This document shows positions 36,773 to 45,925 of a stretch of 64,000 bases of DNA, piece by piece (the stretch's first letter is position 1; each line of letters begins with the position of its first letter). The notes beneath the pieces were generated by a model. That model was not told the origin of the DNA and ran no database searches. It saw nothing but the letters and a program-made list of their open reading frames with translations. Origin of the DNA: Burkholderiaceae bacterium (GTDB taxonomy: Bacteria; Pseudomonadota; Gammaproteobacteria; Burkholderiales; Burkholderiaceae_E). The position numbers were made by a program, and so were the translations under genes. Where the stretch lies: the NCBI GenBank assembly GCA_027493945.1, contig JAOSJU010000001.1, positions 496,001 through 560,000 of the forward strand. Reading direction: 5' to 3'.

Positions 36773-38223
36773 GCGGCGTCCATCAGCAGCGCATGCTCGA
36801 GCTCGCCCGGCTCGAGCTCGCGTCCCAACAGGAAACCGTTGGGCAGCATCGCCAGCGCCAGCACCAGCCGCTCGAACTCGGGCGCGAAACCGTCGATGAT
36901 CGCCTGCGGATCGGGGCACAGCGCGGTGTCGCTCATCACGCCGAACTGCACGCCACCGGCGTACGACAGGATCGACACGCCGATGCCGATGTCGCCCGAT
37001 TGCGGCACCCAGAACATCATCCGCGCCAGCGGCACGCCGGCCATGCTGATCGTCTCCGCGGGTCCGGGCACGTTGGTCATCACCGCGCTGCCCTTGTTGC
37101 CGAGGTATTCGAGGATCTGCGTCTGCAGCAGCTGCGGCAGCATGCCCGCCGCGCCGAGCATCAGGTAGGCGATGACCGGCTGGTACCCCTCCTTCAGCTC
37201 GCGCATGCGCCGGCGCACTTCGCTCACCCGGGCGATCGGGTTGGCAATGCCCACCGGCAGGCACAGCGGCACCAGGCCGAAGCGGTTGCCGAGTTCGTGG
37301 ATCGGCTCCGACGCGGGGCGCAGGTTCACCGGCACCATCGCGCGCATCTCGCAGTCTTCGGCGACCGCGTCGCCGCGACCGAGCAGGTAGCGCCGCAGCG
37401 CGCCGGCCACGCAGGACAGCAGCACGTCGTTCACCGACGCGCCCATCCCCTTGCAGACGGCCTTCACCTCGTCGAGCGGCAGCGGGTCGTTCCATGCGAA
37501 CGCCTTGTGCCCGCCCGGCGTGCCCTTGAGCCGCGTGTGCGTGTCGTCGGACATCAGCAGGATGGCGAGCGTGTCGCGCAGCACCCGGCCGCCCACCTGC
37601 GCGTAATCGCCCAGCCGGTCGGGATGCGCCACCGCATCGAGCGACTTCGCCACGAGCGTGCCGGTGGCGTCGATCGCGGCGACCGTGCCGCGGGTGAGCG
37701 GCTGGAGCCACGGCTCCCGGGGGTTCGACTCGGGCTCGGCGTCCTCGTCGCCGCGCGGCTGCGCTTCGGGCGCGCCGGCGTCGGTGAGCGAGAGCATCAC
37801 CCGCACCAGCGCGATGCCGTCGGCGATGCAGTGATGCATCCGCGTGACCATCGCGCTGGTGCCGTTGTAGTTCTCGACCAGGTGGAACTGCCACAGAGGA
37901 TGCGCCGGATCGAGCGGCTGGTTCGCCAGCCGTGCGGTGAGGCGCTGCAGCTCGTGGTCGCCGCCGGAGGGCAGCCTCACGCGCTTCAGGTGGCGCTCGA
38001 GCCGGAAGCGTTCGTCGTCGACCCAGTAGTGCCCCGTGGCGTCGGATTCGACGCGCTGGCGAAAACGCGCGAACTTCAGCAGCCGCTGGTCGAGCAGCCC
38101 CGCAATGTCGTCGCGCGAGACCCGTCGCGCGAACACGAAGATGCCGACGATCATCATGAGATTGCGCGAGCTGTCCATGCGCAACCAGGCGGTGTCGACG
38201 CTGGACATCCTCTCGCGGGCCAT
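36763..38223 (-). CDS. Wax ester synthase/diacylglycerol acyltransferase (WS/DGAT)
   Basis: 486 residues. The catalytic motif H-H-C-I-A-D-G at residues 130-136 fits HHxxxDG; the second signature N-D-V-L-L-S appears near residue 245, and P-L-W-Q-F-H near 109. These bifunctional enzymes esterify acyl-CoA to a fatty alcohol (wax ester) or diacylglycerol (triacylglycerol) at the membrane. The ATG at 38223 has a perfect ggagga site. It diverges from the acyl-CoA-binding protein gene with 75 bases between. Together with the fatty acyl-CoA reductase at 20-22 kb it completes a wax ester pathway. Confidence 0.92.
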   Translation of the reverse strand: MARERMSSVDTAWLRMDSSRNLMMIVGIFVFARRVSRDDIAGLLDQRLLKFARFRQRVESDATGHYWVDDERFRLERHLKRVRLPSGGDHELQRLTARLANQPLDPAHPLWQFHLVENYNGTSAMVTRMHHCIADGIALVRVMLSLTDAGAPEAQPRGDEDAEPESNPREPWLQPLTRGTVAAIDATGTLVAKSLDAVAHPDRLGDYAQVGGRVLRDTLAILLMSDDTHTRLKGTPGGHKAFAWNDPLPLDEVKAVCKGMGASVNDVLLSCVAGALRRYLLGRGDAVAEDCEMRAMVPVNLRPASEPIHELGNRFGLVPLCLPVGIANPIARVSEVRRRMRELKEGYQPVIAYLMLGAAGMLPQLLQTQILEYLGNKGSAVMTNVPGPAETISMAGVPLARMMFWVPQSGDIGIGVSILSYAGGVQFGVMSDTALCPDPQAIIDGFAPEFERLVLALAMLPNGFLLGRELEPGELEHALLMDAACS

Positions 38224-38298
38224 GATTCCTCCGGGTCGACGGCGCAACGGCCGCCAAGGCGTTGCTATCATACTTGCCGGACAAACCGCGGAGGAATC
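38224..38298. promoter_or_regulatory. Divergent control region of WS/DGAT and acbP
   Basis: Only 75 bases separate two starts. Both genes carry the same ribosome-site sequence (ggaggaatc then ATG), mirrored. A TATCAT box at 38266-38271 on the plus strand and TATGAT at 38272-38267 on the minus strand overlap, so divergent -10 elements would exclude each other. No good -35 box is obvious. Co-regulation of acyl-CoA delivery and esterification is inferred. Confidence 0.4.
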
Positions 38299-38556
38299 AT
38301 GGCCGATCTGAGCACCCGGTTCGAGCAGGCAGTGGCGGAGTCGAAGTCGCTGCCGGAGCGCCCCGACAACATGACGCTGCTCAAGCTCTATGCGCTTTAC
38401 AAGCAGGCGAGTTCGGGCGACGTCGACGGCAAGCGGCCGGGCTTCACCGACATGGTCGGGCGGGCGAAGTGGGACGCGTGGAACGAGCTGAAGGGCACGG
38501 GGCGCGACGCGGCGATGGAGCAGTACATCGCGTTGGTCGAGGACCTCAAGGGCTGA
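38299..38556 (+). CDS. Acyl-CoA-binding protein (ACBP)
   Basis: 85 residues, the usual size. The ligand-site signature is L-K-L-Y-A-L-Y-K-Q-A-S-S-G-D, followed by K-R-P-G-F-T-D-M-V-G-R-A-K-W-D-A-W. ACBPs bind medium- and long-chain acyl-CoA and buffer the pool for acyltransferases. They are scattered in bacteria. Divergence from the WS/DGAT gene suggests it supplies acyl-CoA for storage-lipid synthesis. Confidence 0.95.
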   Translation: MADLSTRFEQAVAESKSLPERPDNMTLLKLYALYKQASSGDVDGKRPGFTDMVGRAKWDAWNELKGTGRDAAMEQYIALVEDLKG

Positions 38557-38569
38557 AGGTCGGCGCGTC

Positions 38570-38938
38570 GCGGCAGGCGGGCGAAGGGCGGCGACAGGCT
38601 GGGCGTTGGGCCGGCGCGGCGCCATGGGGCCCCGATGCGAGGGGATGGGCCGCCCGGTTGCGCGCTGGCTGCAGCGGTCGGTGCTTCGCACCGACTTCCC
38701 TGCGCTGCTCGCCCCGGGGTCGTGCGGCGCAACTCACTTCGCTCGCTGCGCTCGCTTCGTTCAGACACAGCGCCGCAAGTCAGATGTACGAAGCGCGCTT
38801 CGCGCGCCGACCCCGGGACTGCGCTGCTCGGCGCCGCAGACAGCGCGCAACCGGGCGGCCCATCCCCTCGCATCGGGGCCCCATGGCGCCGCGCCGGCCC
38901 AACGCCCAGCCTGTCGCCGCCCTTCGCCCGCCTGCCGC
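38570..38938. repeat. Fold-back element B: perfect 98-base inverted repeat around a 173-base core
   Basis: Bases 38570-38667 and 38841-38938 are exact inverted copies (98 of 98). They enclose a 173-base core (38668-38840) that is full of short hairpins such as gtcggtgcttcgcaccgac. The core is present again, reverse-complemented and about 85-90% identical, in element C at 39188-39360. The arms are unique to this copy. It starts 13 bases after the acbP stop, between convergent genes, so termination or mRNA protection is possible. Confidence 0.92.
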
Positions 38939-39109
38939 CACCTGCCGCAATGGCAACGCCACTGGTGTTCGATCCGAAGGCGGCCGGCTTGTTCACAGAC
39001 GCCGATCAACGGCCGCACGTCGCCAGCACACACGACAACACTGCATGTATGAGCTGCGGCTTTGCCTGCGTGCGCCGCGACGCTGACTGCGCACGCCACG
39101 ACGCTGCCT
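38939..39109. other. Spacer between fold-back elements, no recognised gene
   Basis: 171 bases separating elements B and C. A plus-strand frame from ATG 38950 encodes a Cys-containing stretch (T-A-C-M-S-C-G-F-A-C) but runs on into the arm and core of element C, lacks a convincing ribosome site and resembles nothing I know. I see no promoter, terminator or RNA gene that I can support. Confidence 0.5.
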
Positions 39110-39438
39110 GCAAAGGCGCGGGCCGGGGCAGTGGGGCGCCTCGGGTGCCCGGCGCAGCGTGCGCGGGCCGGCCCGATGGCGGCGCTGTCTGCGGCGCCGA
39201 GCAGCGCAGCGTCGGGGTCGGCGCGCGAAGCGCGCTTCGTACTTCTGACTTGCGGCGCCCTGTCTGAGCGGAGCTCGCGAAGCGAGCGCAGCGAGTTGCG
39301 CCGCACGACCCCGGCGCGAGCAGCACAGGGGAGTCGGTGCGAAGCACCGACCGCCGCGGCCAGCGCCGCCATCGGGCCGGCCCGCGCACGCTGCGCCGGG
39401 CGCCCGAGGCGCCCCACTGCCCCGGCCCGCGTCTTTGC
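39110..39438. repeat. Fold-back element C: 78-base inverted repeat around the same 173-base core, inverted
   Basis: Arms 39110-39187 and 39361-39438 match at 76 of 78 positions as inverted copies; the core 39188-39360 has exactly the same length as that of element B and is its reverse complement with scattered substitutions. The arm sequence differs from B. It ends 46 bases before the stop of the convergent antiporter gene. Constant core plus locus-specific arms is unlike a simple insertion sequence with its own terminal repeats. Confidence 0.9.
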
Positions 39439-39484
39439 CCGCACCGACCCGCCGCACGACGTGCGTGGCAGGTCGCGCAGCGGC

Positions 39485-40742
39485 TCAGATGGCCCGGAAC
39501 GCGGCGATCGCGACCAGCGTGGGGATCGCGGCAGCGGCGAACAGGCCGAGGGGGCTGATCTCCTCGTGCTCGAAGTTGCCCTTGAGGATCGAATAGCCGG
39601 CCGGGTTCGGCGCGTTGGCGATCACCGTCAGCCCGCCGCCGGTGACCGCGCCGGCCACCAGCGAGTACTTGAACTCATCGGTGAGCCCCTGCACCAGCGA
39701 GCCGAGGTAGGTGAGCGCCGCGTTGTCGGTGATCGCGGTGAGCGCGGTCGCGCCGTAGTAGACCGCCGTCGGGCTCATCCGCTCGAGCAGCGTCTGCAGC
39801 CACCACTGCTGCTGCCCGCCCAGCACGACCAAGGCCGGCGAGGAAGAAGCCCACCAGCAGCCCTTCGCGCAGGATCAGGCGGTCCTGGTGGCGGCTGTAG
39901 CCGTGGGCCACGCCCAGGAAGAACAGGAACAGGCCCATGAAGACCACCGAATGGTGCGCGAACACGACCACGCCGGCGAGAAACAGCAGGTGCACGACGA
40001 TCAGCGCCGGCGGCACCGGTTCGGCCGCCGGCTCCGCGTTGCCGGCGAGGTTGCGCAACTCGCCGCGGAACAGCAGCGTGACCCCGAGCGCGTTGACGAC
40101 CACCGCCAGCGCCGAACGCCAGCCGAAGTGCGTGAGCATGTAGGCGAGATCCCAGTTCCAGGTGCCTGCCACCATCAGTACCGGGGGCGCCGCGTACGGC
40201 GTGAGCGTTCCGCCGATCGAGACGTTGACGAACAGCACGCCGATCGTGGCGTACCTGAGGCGGGACGACAGTCCTTGCGAGTAGAAGCGGTCGCGCAGCA
40301 TCAGCGCGGCCAGCGTCATCGCAGCCGGCTCGGTGATGAACGAGCCGAGCAGCGGGATCAGCGACAGTGCCAGGAAATAATTGGCCATCGAGGCCGGCAT
40401 CGGCATCAGGCGCGCGGCGAACTGCACGCTTGCCAGCGCGAGGCGCAGGATCGGGCGGCTCGCGGCGACCACCATGATCACGAAGACGAACATCGGCTCG
40501 GTGTAGTTGCGCGATTCGAGATACTGCAGCGCCTGCCCGCCGCCGCCGGCCAGCGCCATCCAGGCGATGAGCACCATCGCCCAGAAGCCGAAGACCACTT
40601 CGACCTCGCCGAGCAGGTGCCAGATTCCGGCGTGCGCCGGCTGCGCGTGCGCCAGCCGCTCGAAGAACTTGGCCGAGAAGGTATGCGTGACGGCGATCGC
40701 GAAGAGGATCGCGCCGCCGAGCTGGATTGCTGTGGGTGTCAA
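39485..40742 (-). CDS. Putative Na+/H+ antiporter (one-base frameshift)
   Basis: About 419 residues after repair, with roughly 10 to 12 membrane spans. Phrases such as S-F-I-T-E-P-A-A-M-T-L-A-A-L-M-L, S-I-G-G-T-L-T-P-Y-A-A-P-P-V and A-I-T-D-N-A-A-L-T-Y-L-G-S-L recall the putative sodium-proton antiporter family and NhaD-like carriers. One extra base at 39831-39832 splits it. The TTG at 40742 is the likely start, since no ATG stands before the first span. It lies 22 bases after the PHA-system gene. Confidence 0.72.
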
Positions 40743-40764
40743 GGCAGGCTCGCGAAGGGCGGGT

Positions 40765-41040
40765 TCAGGCGAAGTAGCGGTCGAAGTCCTTCTGCAGCCG
40801 CTCCTCGATGCGCGGCTTGAACGCGGCCAGCAGCAGCCCGAGCTTCGCGTCGAGGACGACGCGGTCCTTCGAGACGGTGAGGCTGCCCGAGACGCCCGCG
40901 CGCGCGAAGCGCAGCGCGTTGCCGTCCCATTCGCTTTCGATGTCGAACGATTCGGCCATGTCGTCGGCGACCTTCTGCGCGGCCTCGCGCGCCTTCTTGA
41001 TGCCCAGCGCGTGCTTGCGCTGCAGGTGGATCGCGGACAT
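40765..41040 (-). CDS. Polyhydroxyalkanoic acid system family protein
   Basis: 91 residues of the PHA_gran_rgn family. Seen: I-H-L-Q-R-K-H-A-L-G-I-K-K-A-R-E-A-A-Q-K-V-A-D-D-M, then W-x-G-N-A-L-R-F-A-R-x-G-V-S-G-S-L-T-V. Members are small proteins encoded with PHA synthesis or granule genes; their role is not proven. It lies between the antiporter and a 2-hydroxyacid dehydrogenase, not beside other PHA genes, but a phasin (22 kb) and PHB depolymerase (61 kb) are in the same window. Confidence 0.85.
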   Translation of the reverse strand: MSAIHLQRKHALGIKKAREAAQKVADDMAESFDIESEWDGNALRFARAGVSGSLTVSKDRVVLDAKLGLLLAAFKPRIEERLQKDFDRYFA

Positions 41041-41062
41041 CGTGGCCTGCGCGCCCGGCCGC

Positions 41063-42028
41063 TCAGCCCGCCGTCACCGGCGTGAGCAGCGGCGCGCCGG
41101 CAGCGAAGGCGACCAGGTTGTCGGCCGCCAGCATCGCCATGCCCAGCCGCGAACTGCGCGTGGCGCTGCCGATGTGCGGCGTGAGCACCACGTTGGGCAC
41201 GCCGAGCAGGCCCGGGTTCAGCGCCGGCTCGTTCTCGTAGACGTCGAGCCCCGCGCCGGCGATGCGACCGGCGCGCAGCGCCTCGACCAGCGCCGCATCG
41301 TCGACGATGCCGCCGCGCGCCACATTGACCAGCGTGGCGGTGGGCTTCATCGCCGCGAGCTCGCGCGCACCGATCACGTGGTGGGTGGCCGCCGAATACG
41401 GCAGCACCAGCATCACGTGGTCGGCCTCGCGCAGCAGCTCGTCGAGGTCGACGCGGCGCGCGCCGAGCTCGGTCTCGTTCGCGGCGCGGCTGCGGTTGTG
41501 GTAGAGAATCTTCATCTGGAAACCGCGCGCGCGCCGCGCCACGGCCGAGCCGATGCGGCCCATCCCGACGATGCCCGGGGTGCTGCCGTAGACGTCGGCG
41601 CCCAACCACTGGTCGAAGGCCCAGCGCCCCCATTTGCCGGCACGCAGCCAGTGCTCGGACTCGCAGATGCGGCGCGCGGTGGCCATCAACAGCGCCCAGG
41701 CGAGGTCGGCGGTGGCCTCGGTGAGCACGTCGGGCGTGTTGGTGACGGCCACGCCGCGCTCGGCGCAGGCCGCGAGGTCGACGTGGTTGTAGCCGACCGA
41801 TCCGGTGGCGACGATGCGCGCGCGCGGGCAGGCGGCGAGCAGCTCGCGGTCGACGCGGTCGGTGGCGGTGACGAACAGCGCGTCGCGGTCGGCCACGCGC
41901 GACAGCAGCGTGGCCCGGGGCCAGTCTTCGTCTTCCTGGTTGGAGTCGATCTCGAAGTGCGGGGCCAGCCGCTCGAGAACCTCGGGGAACACCTTGCGGG
42001 TGATCAGGAGTCTGGGTCGCGGGTTCAT
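41063..42028 (-). CDS. D-2-hydroxyacid dehydrogenase (glyoxylate/hydroxypyruvate reductase type)
   Basis: 321 residues. The NAD(P) loop is G-I-V-G-M-G-R-I-G-S-A-V near residue 150. The catalytic Arg is in N-V-A-R-G-G-I-V-D-D, the Glu in Y-E-N-E-P and the His in T-P-H-I-G-S-A-T. This is the GhrB/GyaR subfamily that reduces glyoxylate or hydroxypyruvate. Start at 42028 gives M-N-P-R-P-R-L-L-I-T-R. It is 17 bases downstream of pncB and 22 bases upstream of the PHA-system gene. Confidence 0.9.
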   Translation of the reverse strand: MNPRPRLLITRKVFPEVLERLAPHFEIDSNQEDEDWPRATLLSRVADRDALFVTATDRVDRELLAACPRARIVATGSVGYNHVDLAACAERGVAVTNTPDVLTEATADLAWALLMATARRICESEHWLRAGKWGRWAFDQWLGADVYGSTPGIVGMGRIGSAVARRARGFQMKILYHNRSRAANETELGARRVDLDELLREADHVMLVLPYSAATHHVIGARELAAMKPTATLVNVARGGIVDDAALVEALRAGRIAGAGLDVYENEPALNPGLLGVPNVVLTPHIGSATRSSRLGMAMLAADNLVAFAAGAPLLTPVTAG

Positions 42029-42045
42029 CGGGCGGATTATAGCGA

Positions 42046-43220
42046 TCAGGTCTTGATGTCGAAGACCTGGCGCAGGTATCGCAGGTAGGCCTCGTCCTCG
42101 CACATGTTCTTCGCCGGCGTGTCGCTGAGCTTGGCCACCGGCTGGCCGTTGCAGCGCACCATCTTGATGACGATCTGCAGCGGCACGTAGCCGAGGTCGT
42201 TGGTGAGGTTGGTGCCGATACCGAACGCGATGCGCGTGCGGTCGCGGAAGCGCTTGTACAACTGCACCATCAGCGGGAAGGTGAGCGCGTCGGAGAACAC
42301 CAGCGTCTTGGTCTTCGGGTCGACGCGATTGGCCTCGTAGTGCGCGATCAGGCGCTCGCCCCATTCGAACGGATCGCCCGAGTCGTGCCGCGCGCCGTCG
42401 AACAGCTTGCAGAAGTACATGTCGAAGTCGCGCAGGAACGCGCTCATCCCGTAGACGTCGGACAGCGCGATGCCGAGGTCGCCGCGGTATTCGCGGGCCC
42501 AGGTCTCGAAGCCGAAGACCTGCGTGTCGCGCAGCCGCGGGCCCAGCGCCCGGCAGGCCTGCAGGTATTCGTGCGCCATCGTGCCCAGCGGCGTGATGCC
42601 CTGGTGCATCGCGTACATCACGTTCGACGTGCCGGCGAAGATCGGTCCGAGCCTGGCCTTGCAGGTCTGCAGCACTTCCTCGTGCCACAGCCGCGAAAAG
42701 CGCCGCCGCGTGCCGTAGTCGGCGATGCGGATGCCCTCGAGCTCGGGATGACCGGCGATCAGCGAGATCTTCTCGTCGAGCCGGCGGCGCCCTCGGCATA
42801 ATCGGGCAGCCGCACCGTCTCCCGGAAGTAGATCTCGTTGACGATCGCCAGCACCTGGATCTCGAACAGGATGGTGTGCAGCCACGGCCCACGGATCACG
42901 ATGTCGATCTCGCCGTTGTCCTTCGGCGACGGCGCCACCGAGATGTACTTCGCGTTCATCTGGAACAGGCCGAGGAAGTCGACGAAGTCGCTCTTGACGA
43001 AGCGAAAGCCCCGCAGGTAGTCGAGCTCGCGCTGGCGAAAGCGCAGCGAGCACAGTCCCCGGATCTCCTCCTGGATGGCGCCGACGTACGGGCGCAGGTC
43101 GACGCCCTCGTTGCGGCACTTGAACCGGTACTCGACCTGCGCGCTCGGGAAGTGATGCAGCACCACCTGCATCATCGTGAACTTGTAGAGGTCGGTGTCG
43201 AGCAGCGAGGTGATGATCAT
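42046..43220 (-). CDS. pncB: Nicotinate phosphoribosyltransferase PncB (one-base frameshift)
   Basis: About 391 residues after repair. It converts nicotinate and PRPP to nicotinate mononucleotide in NAD salvage. Family phrases: [12 protein letters not shown], the [11 protein letters not shown] segment, G-T-R-R-R-F-S, G-T-S-N-V (phosphate site) and [11 protein letters not shown] missing base near 42785-42790 breaks the frame in E-G-A-R-R-L-D. It is the first clear link to nicotinate near the nicotinate-type catabolic operon upstream, though pncB is a common housekeeping gene. Confidence 0.92.
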
Positions 43221-43281
43221 CGGCGTGCCGCGCGGGCGGATGGCGGTTGCCGCACGCCCGGACGGCGTGCGGGGGCACCCA

Positions 43282-43951
43282 TCATAAGCGATCGCGCGAA
43301 GCCCTCAGGTAGCCGCTGACCATCCTCGCAGCCCGCTCCCAGTAGCGCTCCAGGCCCTGCGGGTCGGCCATGTCGCGGCCGAGCACCGCCGACAGCGTGT
43401 GCCGGTTCGACAGGCGAAAGTAGCCAAGCCCGGCGATCGCGACATAAAGATCGGCGGGGTCGATGTCGGCGCGAAACGCCCCGCGCGCCTGGCCGTCGGC
43501 GAGCAGTTGCGACAGCAGTCGGACCACGGGACCGACCAGCTCGTCGAGGCGCCCCGATTTGCGCAGGTGGCGCGCGCGATGCAGGTTCTCGGTATTCAGC
43601 AGGCTGATGAAGTGCGGGTGCTCGGCGTAGTAGCGCCAGACGAAGCGGCAGAACTGCTCGAGCGCGGCCGCCGGATCGTCGCGGTCGAGCTGCACCGCGC
43701 GCTCGGCGTCGCGCAGCGACGCATAGGCCGCTTCGAGCACCGCGCGGAACAGCTCGTCCTTGCTGCCGAAATAGTAGTAGACCATGCGCTCGCTCGACTG
43801 CGCGCGCCGCGCGATGCGCTCGCCGCGGCCGCCCGCGAAACCGTGCTGCGCGAACTCCGCCGCCGCCGCCTTCAGGATCCGCGCGCGCGTCGCTCCGGCG
43901 TCGCGGCGGCGCCTCGCGGGAGCTCTGGGCGGCGGGCGCCGTCGCGCTCAC
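43282..43951 (-). CDS. TetR-family regulator at the end of the catabolic operon (one-base frameshift)
   Basis: About 223 residues after repair. From GTG 43951 the first 20 residues are in one frame; the DNA-binding domain ([17 protein letters not shown] ... [13 protein letters not shown]) is in the next, so one extra base lies near 43895-43915. The C-terminal domain resembles TetR_C groups found with aromatic or heterocycle catabolism. The GTG overlaps the enamidase-like gene stop (GTGA), making it the twelfth gene of the operon and the obvious candidate regulator of it. Confidence 0.82.
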
Positions 43952-45150
43952 GCGACGATCGCCGGCACTTCGACCGCCGGCGGCGTGTTGCGGCTTCGCT
44001 GGCAGCGCACGATGCCGTCGATCATCACCATGCCCACGCCGGGGATGTCGCCGAGCCGCACGCTGTCGAGCAGGTCGCGGCCGGCCGAATGCTGGGCGCG
44101 GTCGAGGAACACGAAGTCGGCCGGCCGCCCGACCTCGACCAGGCCCTGCGCCAGGCCGCGCATGCGCGCGGTGTTGCCGGTGGCGAAGCCGAAGCAGATC
44201 TCGGCGGGAATGTCGGCCATGCCCGAGATCAGCGCCACGAGCCGCAGGATGCCCAGCGGCTGCACGCCCGACCCCGCCGGCGCGTCGGTGCCGAGAATTA
44301 CCCGGTGCGGGCACTTCAGCTCGATCGCGTGTCGCGCGGTGAGGATCGCGATGCGCTCGTTGCCGTTGTGCACGATCTCCATCGCGCGGCTGCTCTTCTC
44401 GCACAGCGTGCAGACCGCCTTGTACGACAGCGCGGTGTGCCCGCCGTTGATGTGGCCGATCACGTCGGCGTCAGCCTCCAGCACCACCTGCTCGTCGATC
44501 AGCCCGGAGCCGGGGATCGACGGCCCGCCGGTGTGGATCGTGCTCTGGATGCCGTGGCGACGCGCCCAGCCGACCATCCGCGCGGCTTCGTCGCCGGCCT
44601 TCACCGACCCGAGCCCGATCTCGCCGAGCAGCTTCACGCCGGCGGCCGCCAGCTCGGCGAAGTCGGATTCGACCATCCCTTTCTCGAGCACCGGCGCGCC
44701 CGCGAGCACCTTGACGCCGCCGCCCACGCCGGCGGCGCGCATCCCGTCGAATGCGCGCTGCGCGGTGATCGCCAGCGCCTTGACGCCGAGCACGTCCTTC
44801 GGGCGCCCCGGCAGGTGCACTTCGCCGGCCGAAACCATCGTGGTGACCCCGCCGTGCAGGCACGATTCGATCCACCCGAGCTGGTTCTGCCGCGGCGTCC
44901 AGTCGCCGAAGACCGGATGCACGTGCGAGTCGATCAGGCCCGGCGCGAGCGCGGTGCCCTTCGCGTCGATCACGCGCGCGGGACCGTCGGTGTCGCAGTC
45001 CTTCGCGCGCCCCACCGCGACGATCACACCGTCGTCGACGACCACGGTGTCCGCGTCGAGGATCGGCCGGTCGATGTCGCCCGAGAGCATCAGCCCGATA
45101 TTGCGGATCACCACCTTGCCGGAACTGCCGGCGCTGCCTGCCATCGCCAT
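43948..45150 (-). CDS. Enamidase-like amidohydrolase
   Basis: 400 residues, amidohydrolase superfamily. Metal ligands: S-H-V-H near residue 75, a Glu in G-E-I-G-L-G-S-V-K near 178, H-T-G-G, G-H-I-N-G-G and the Asp in G-T-D-A-P-A-G. Several long phrases (G-R-P-K-D-x-x-G-x-K-A-L-A-I-T, H-T-G-G-x-S-I-P-G-S, and S-R-N-T-P-P-A at the C-terminus) match, from memory, Eubacterium barkeri enamidase, a Fe-Zn enzyme that hydrolyses 1,4,5,6-tetrahydro-6-oxonicotinate to 2-formylglutarate and ammonia. Co-occurrence with 6-hydroxynicotinate reductase in one operon strongly supports this reaction or a close analogue. Confidence 0.85.
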   Translation of the reverse strand: MAMAGSAGSSGKVVIRNIGLMLSGDIDRPILDADTVVVDDGVIVAVGRAKDCDTDGPARVIDAKGTALAPGLIDSHVHPVFGDWTPRQNQLGWIESCLHGGVTTMVSAGEVHLPGRPKDVLGVKALAITAQRAFDGMRAAGVGGGVKVLAGAPVLEKGMVESDFAELAAAGVKLLGEIGLGSVKAGDEAARMVGWARRHGIQSTIHTGGPSIPGSGLIDEQVVLEADADVIGHINGGHTALSYKAVCTLCEKSSRAMEIVHNGNERIAILTARHAIELKCPHRVILGTDAPAGSGVQPLGILRLVALISGMADIPAEICFGFATGNTARMRGLAQGLVEVGRPADFVFLDRAQHSAGRDLLDSVRLGDIPGVGMVMIDGIVRCQRSRNTPPAVEVPAIVA

Positions 45151-45210
45151 CGCGTGTCCTCCTCGTTCGTGCCTGCGCTCGCCGCGACCCGCCCCGGGTC
45201 GCGGCCGAAT

Positions 45211-45925
45211 TCACACCGCGAGGTACTGGCGGCGCGCCGCCTCGTCGGCTTCGAGCTGCGCCATCGTGCCGGCGAACCTCACCTGCCCCTTCTCGAGCAC
45301 GCAGGCGCGGTCGCTCACCGCGGAAGCGAACGGCACGTTCTGCTCCGACAGCAGCACCGACAGTCCCTGCTTCTTCAGTTCGACGATCATGTCGGCCATC
45401 TGCTCGACGATGACCGGGGCCACGCCCTCGGAGGGCTCGTCGAGCAGCACCAGCCGCGGGTTGCCCATCAGCGTGCGCGCGACGCTGAGCATCTGCTGCT
45501 CGCCGCCGCTTATGCGCCCGCCGGGCCGCTGCGGCATCCCTGCGAGGTTCGGGAACAGCGCAAACAGCCACTCGACGCTCCAGGCCGGCGCGCCGGCGCG
45601 CGGCGGGCGCCTGCCCACCTCGAGGTTTTCGAGCACCGTCAGGTCGGTGAAGATGCGCCGGTCTTCGGGCACGTAGCCCGAGGCCGGCGCGGCTGATGCG
45701 ATACGGCTCCATGCCGTCGATGCGCTCGCCGGCGAAGACGATCTCGCCGCGGCGTGACGCGAGCAGTCCCATGATCGCCTTCATCGTCGTGCTCTTGCCC
45801 GCGCCGTTGCGCCCCATCAGCGCGACCACCTCGCCGTCGCCCACCTCGAGGTCGACGCCGTAGAGCACCTGCGCGCGCCCGTACCAGGCGTCGAGCCCGC
45901 GCACCGAGAGCAGCGGGCCGCTCAT
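45211..45925 (-). CDS. livF: Branched-chain-type ABC transporter ATPase LivF (one-base frameshift)
   Basis: About 238 residues after repair. Walker A G-R-N-G-A-G-K-S-T-T near residue 38, the R-I-S-G-G-E-Q-Q signature and Walker B L-V-L-L-D-E-P-S-E-G. One extra base in the C run 45677-45679 separates the N-terminal 86 residues from P-E-D-R-R-I-F-T-D-L-T-V. Second ATPase of the importer encoded in this operon; it overlaps livG by ATGA. Liv-type (HAAT) importers carry amino acids but also aromatic and heterocyclic acids. Confidence 0.92.

Noticed and set aside
33152..37168. A 1,338-codon plus-strand frame opposite recC, the DUF924 gene and part of the wax ester synthase gene
   Set aside because: Crosses three convincing minus-strand genes and has shadow-type composition.
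38950..39267. Possible small cysteine-containing protein between the fold-back elements
   Set aside because: The frame runs through one arm and half of the core of element C, lacks a ribosome site and matches no family I know.
38570..39438. CRISPR array or REP cluster
   Set aside because: There are two inverted copies of a long core with large unique palindromic arms, not short regularly spaced direct repeats.
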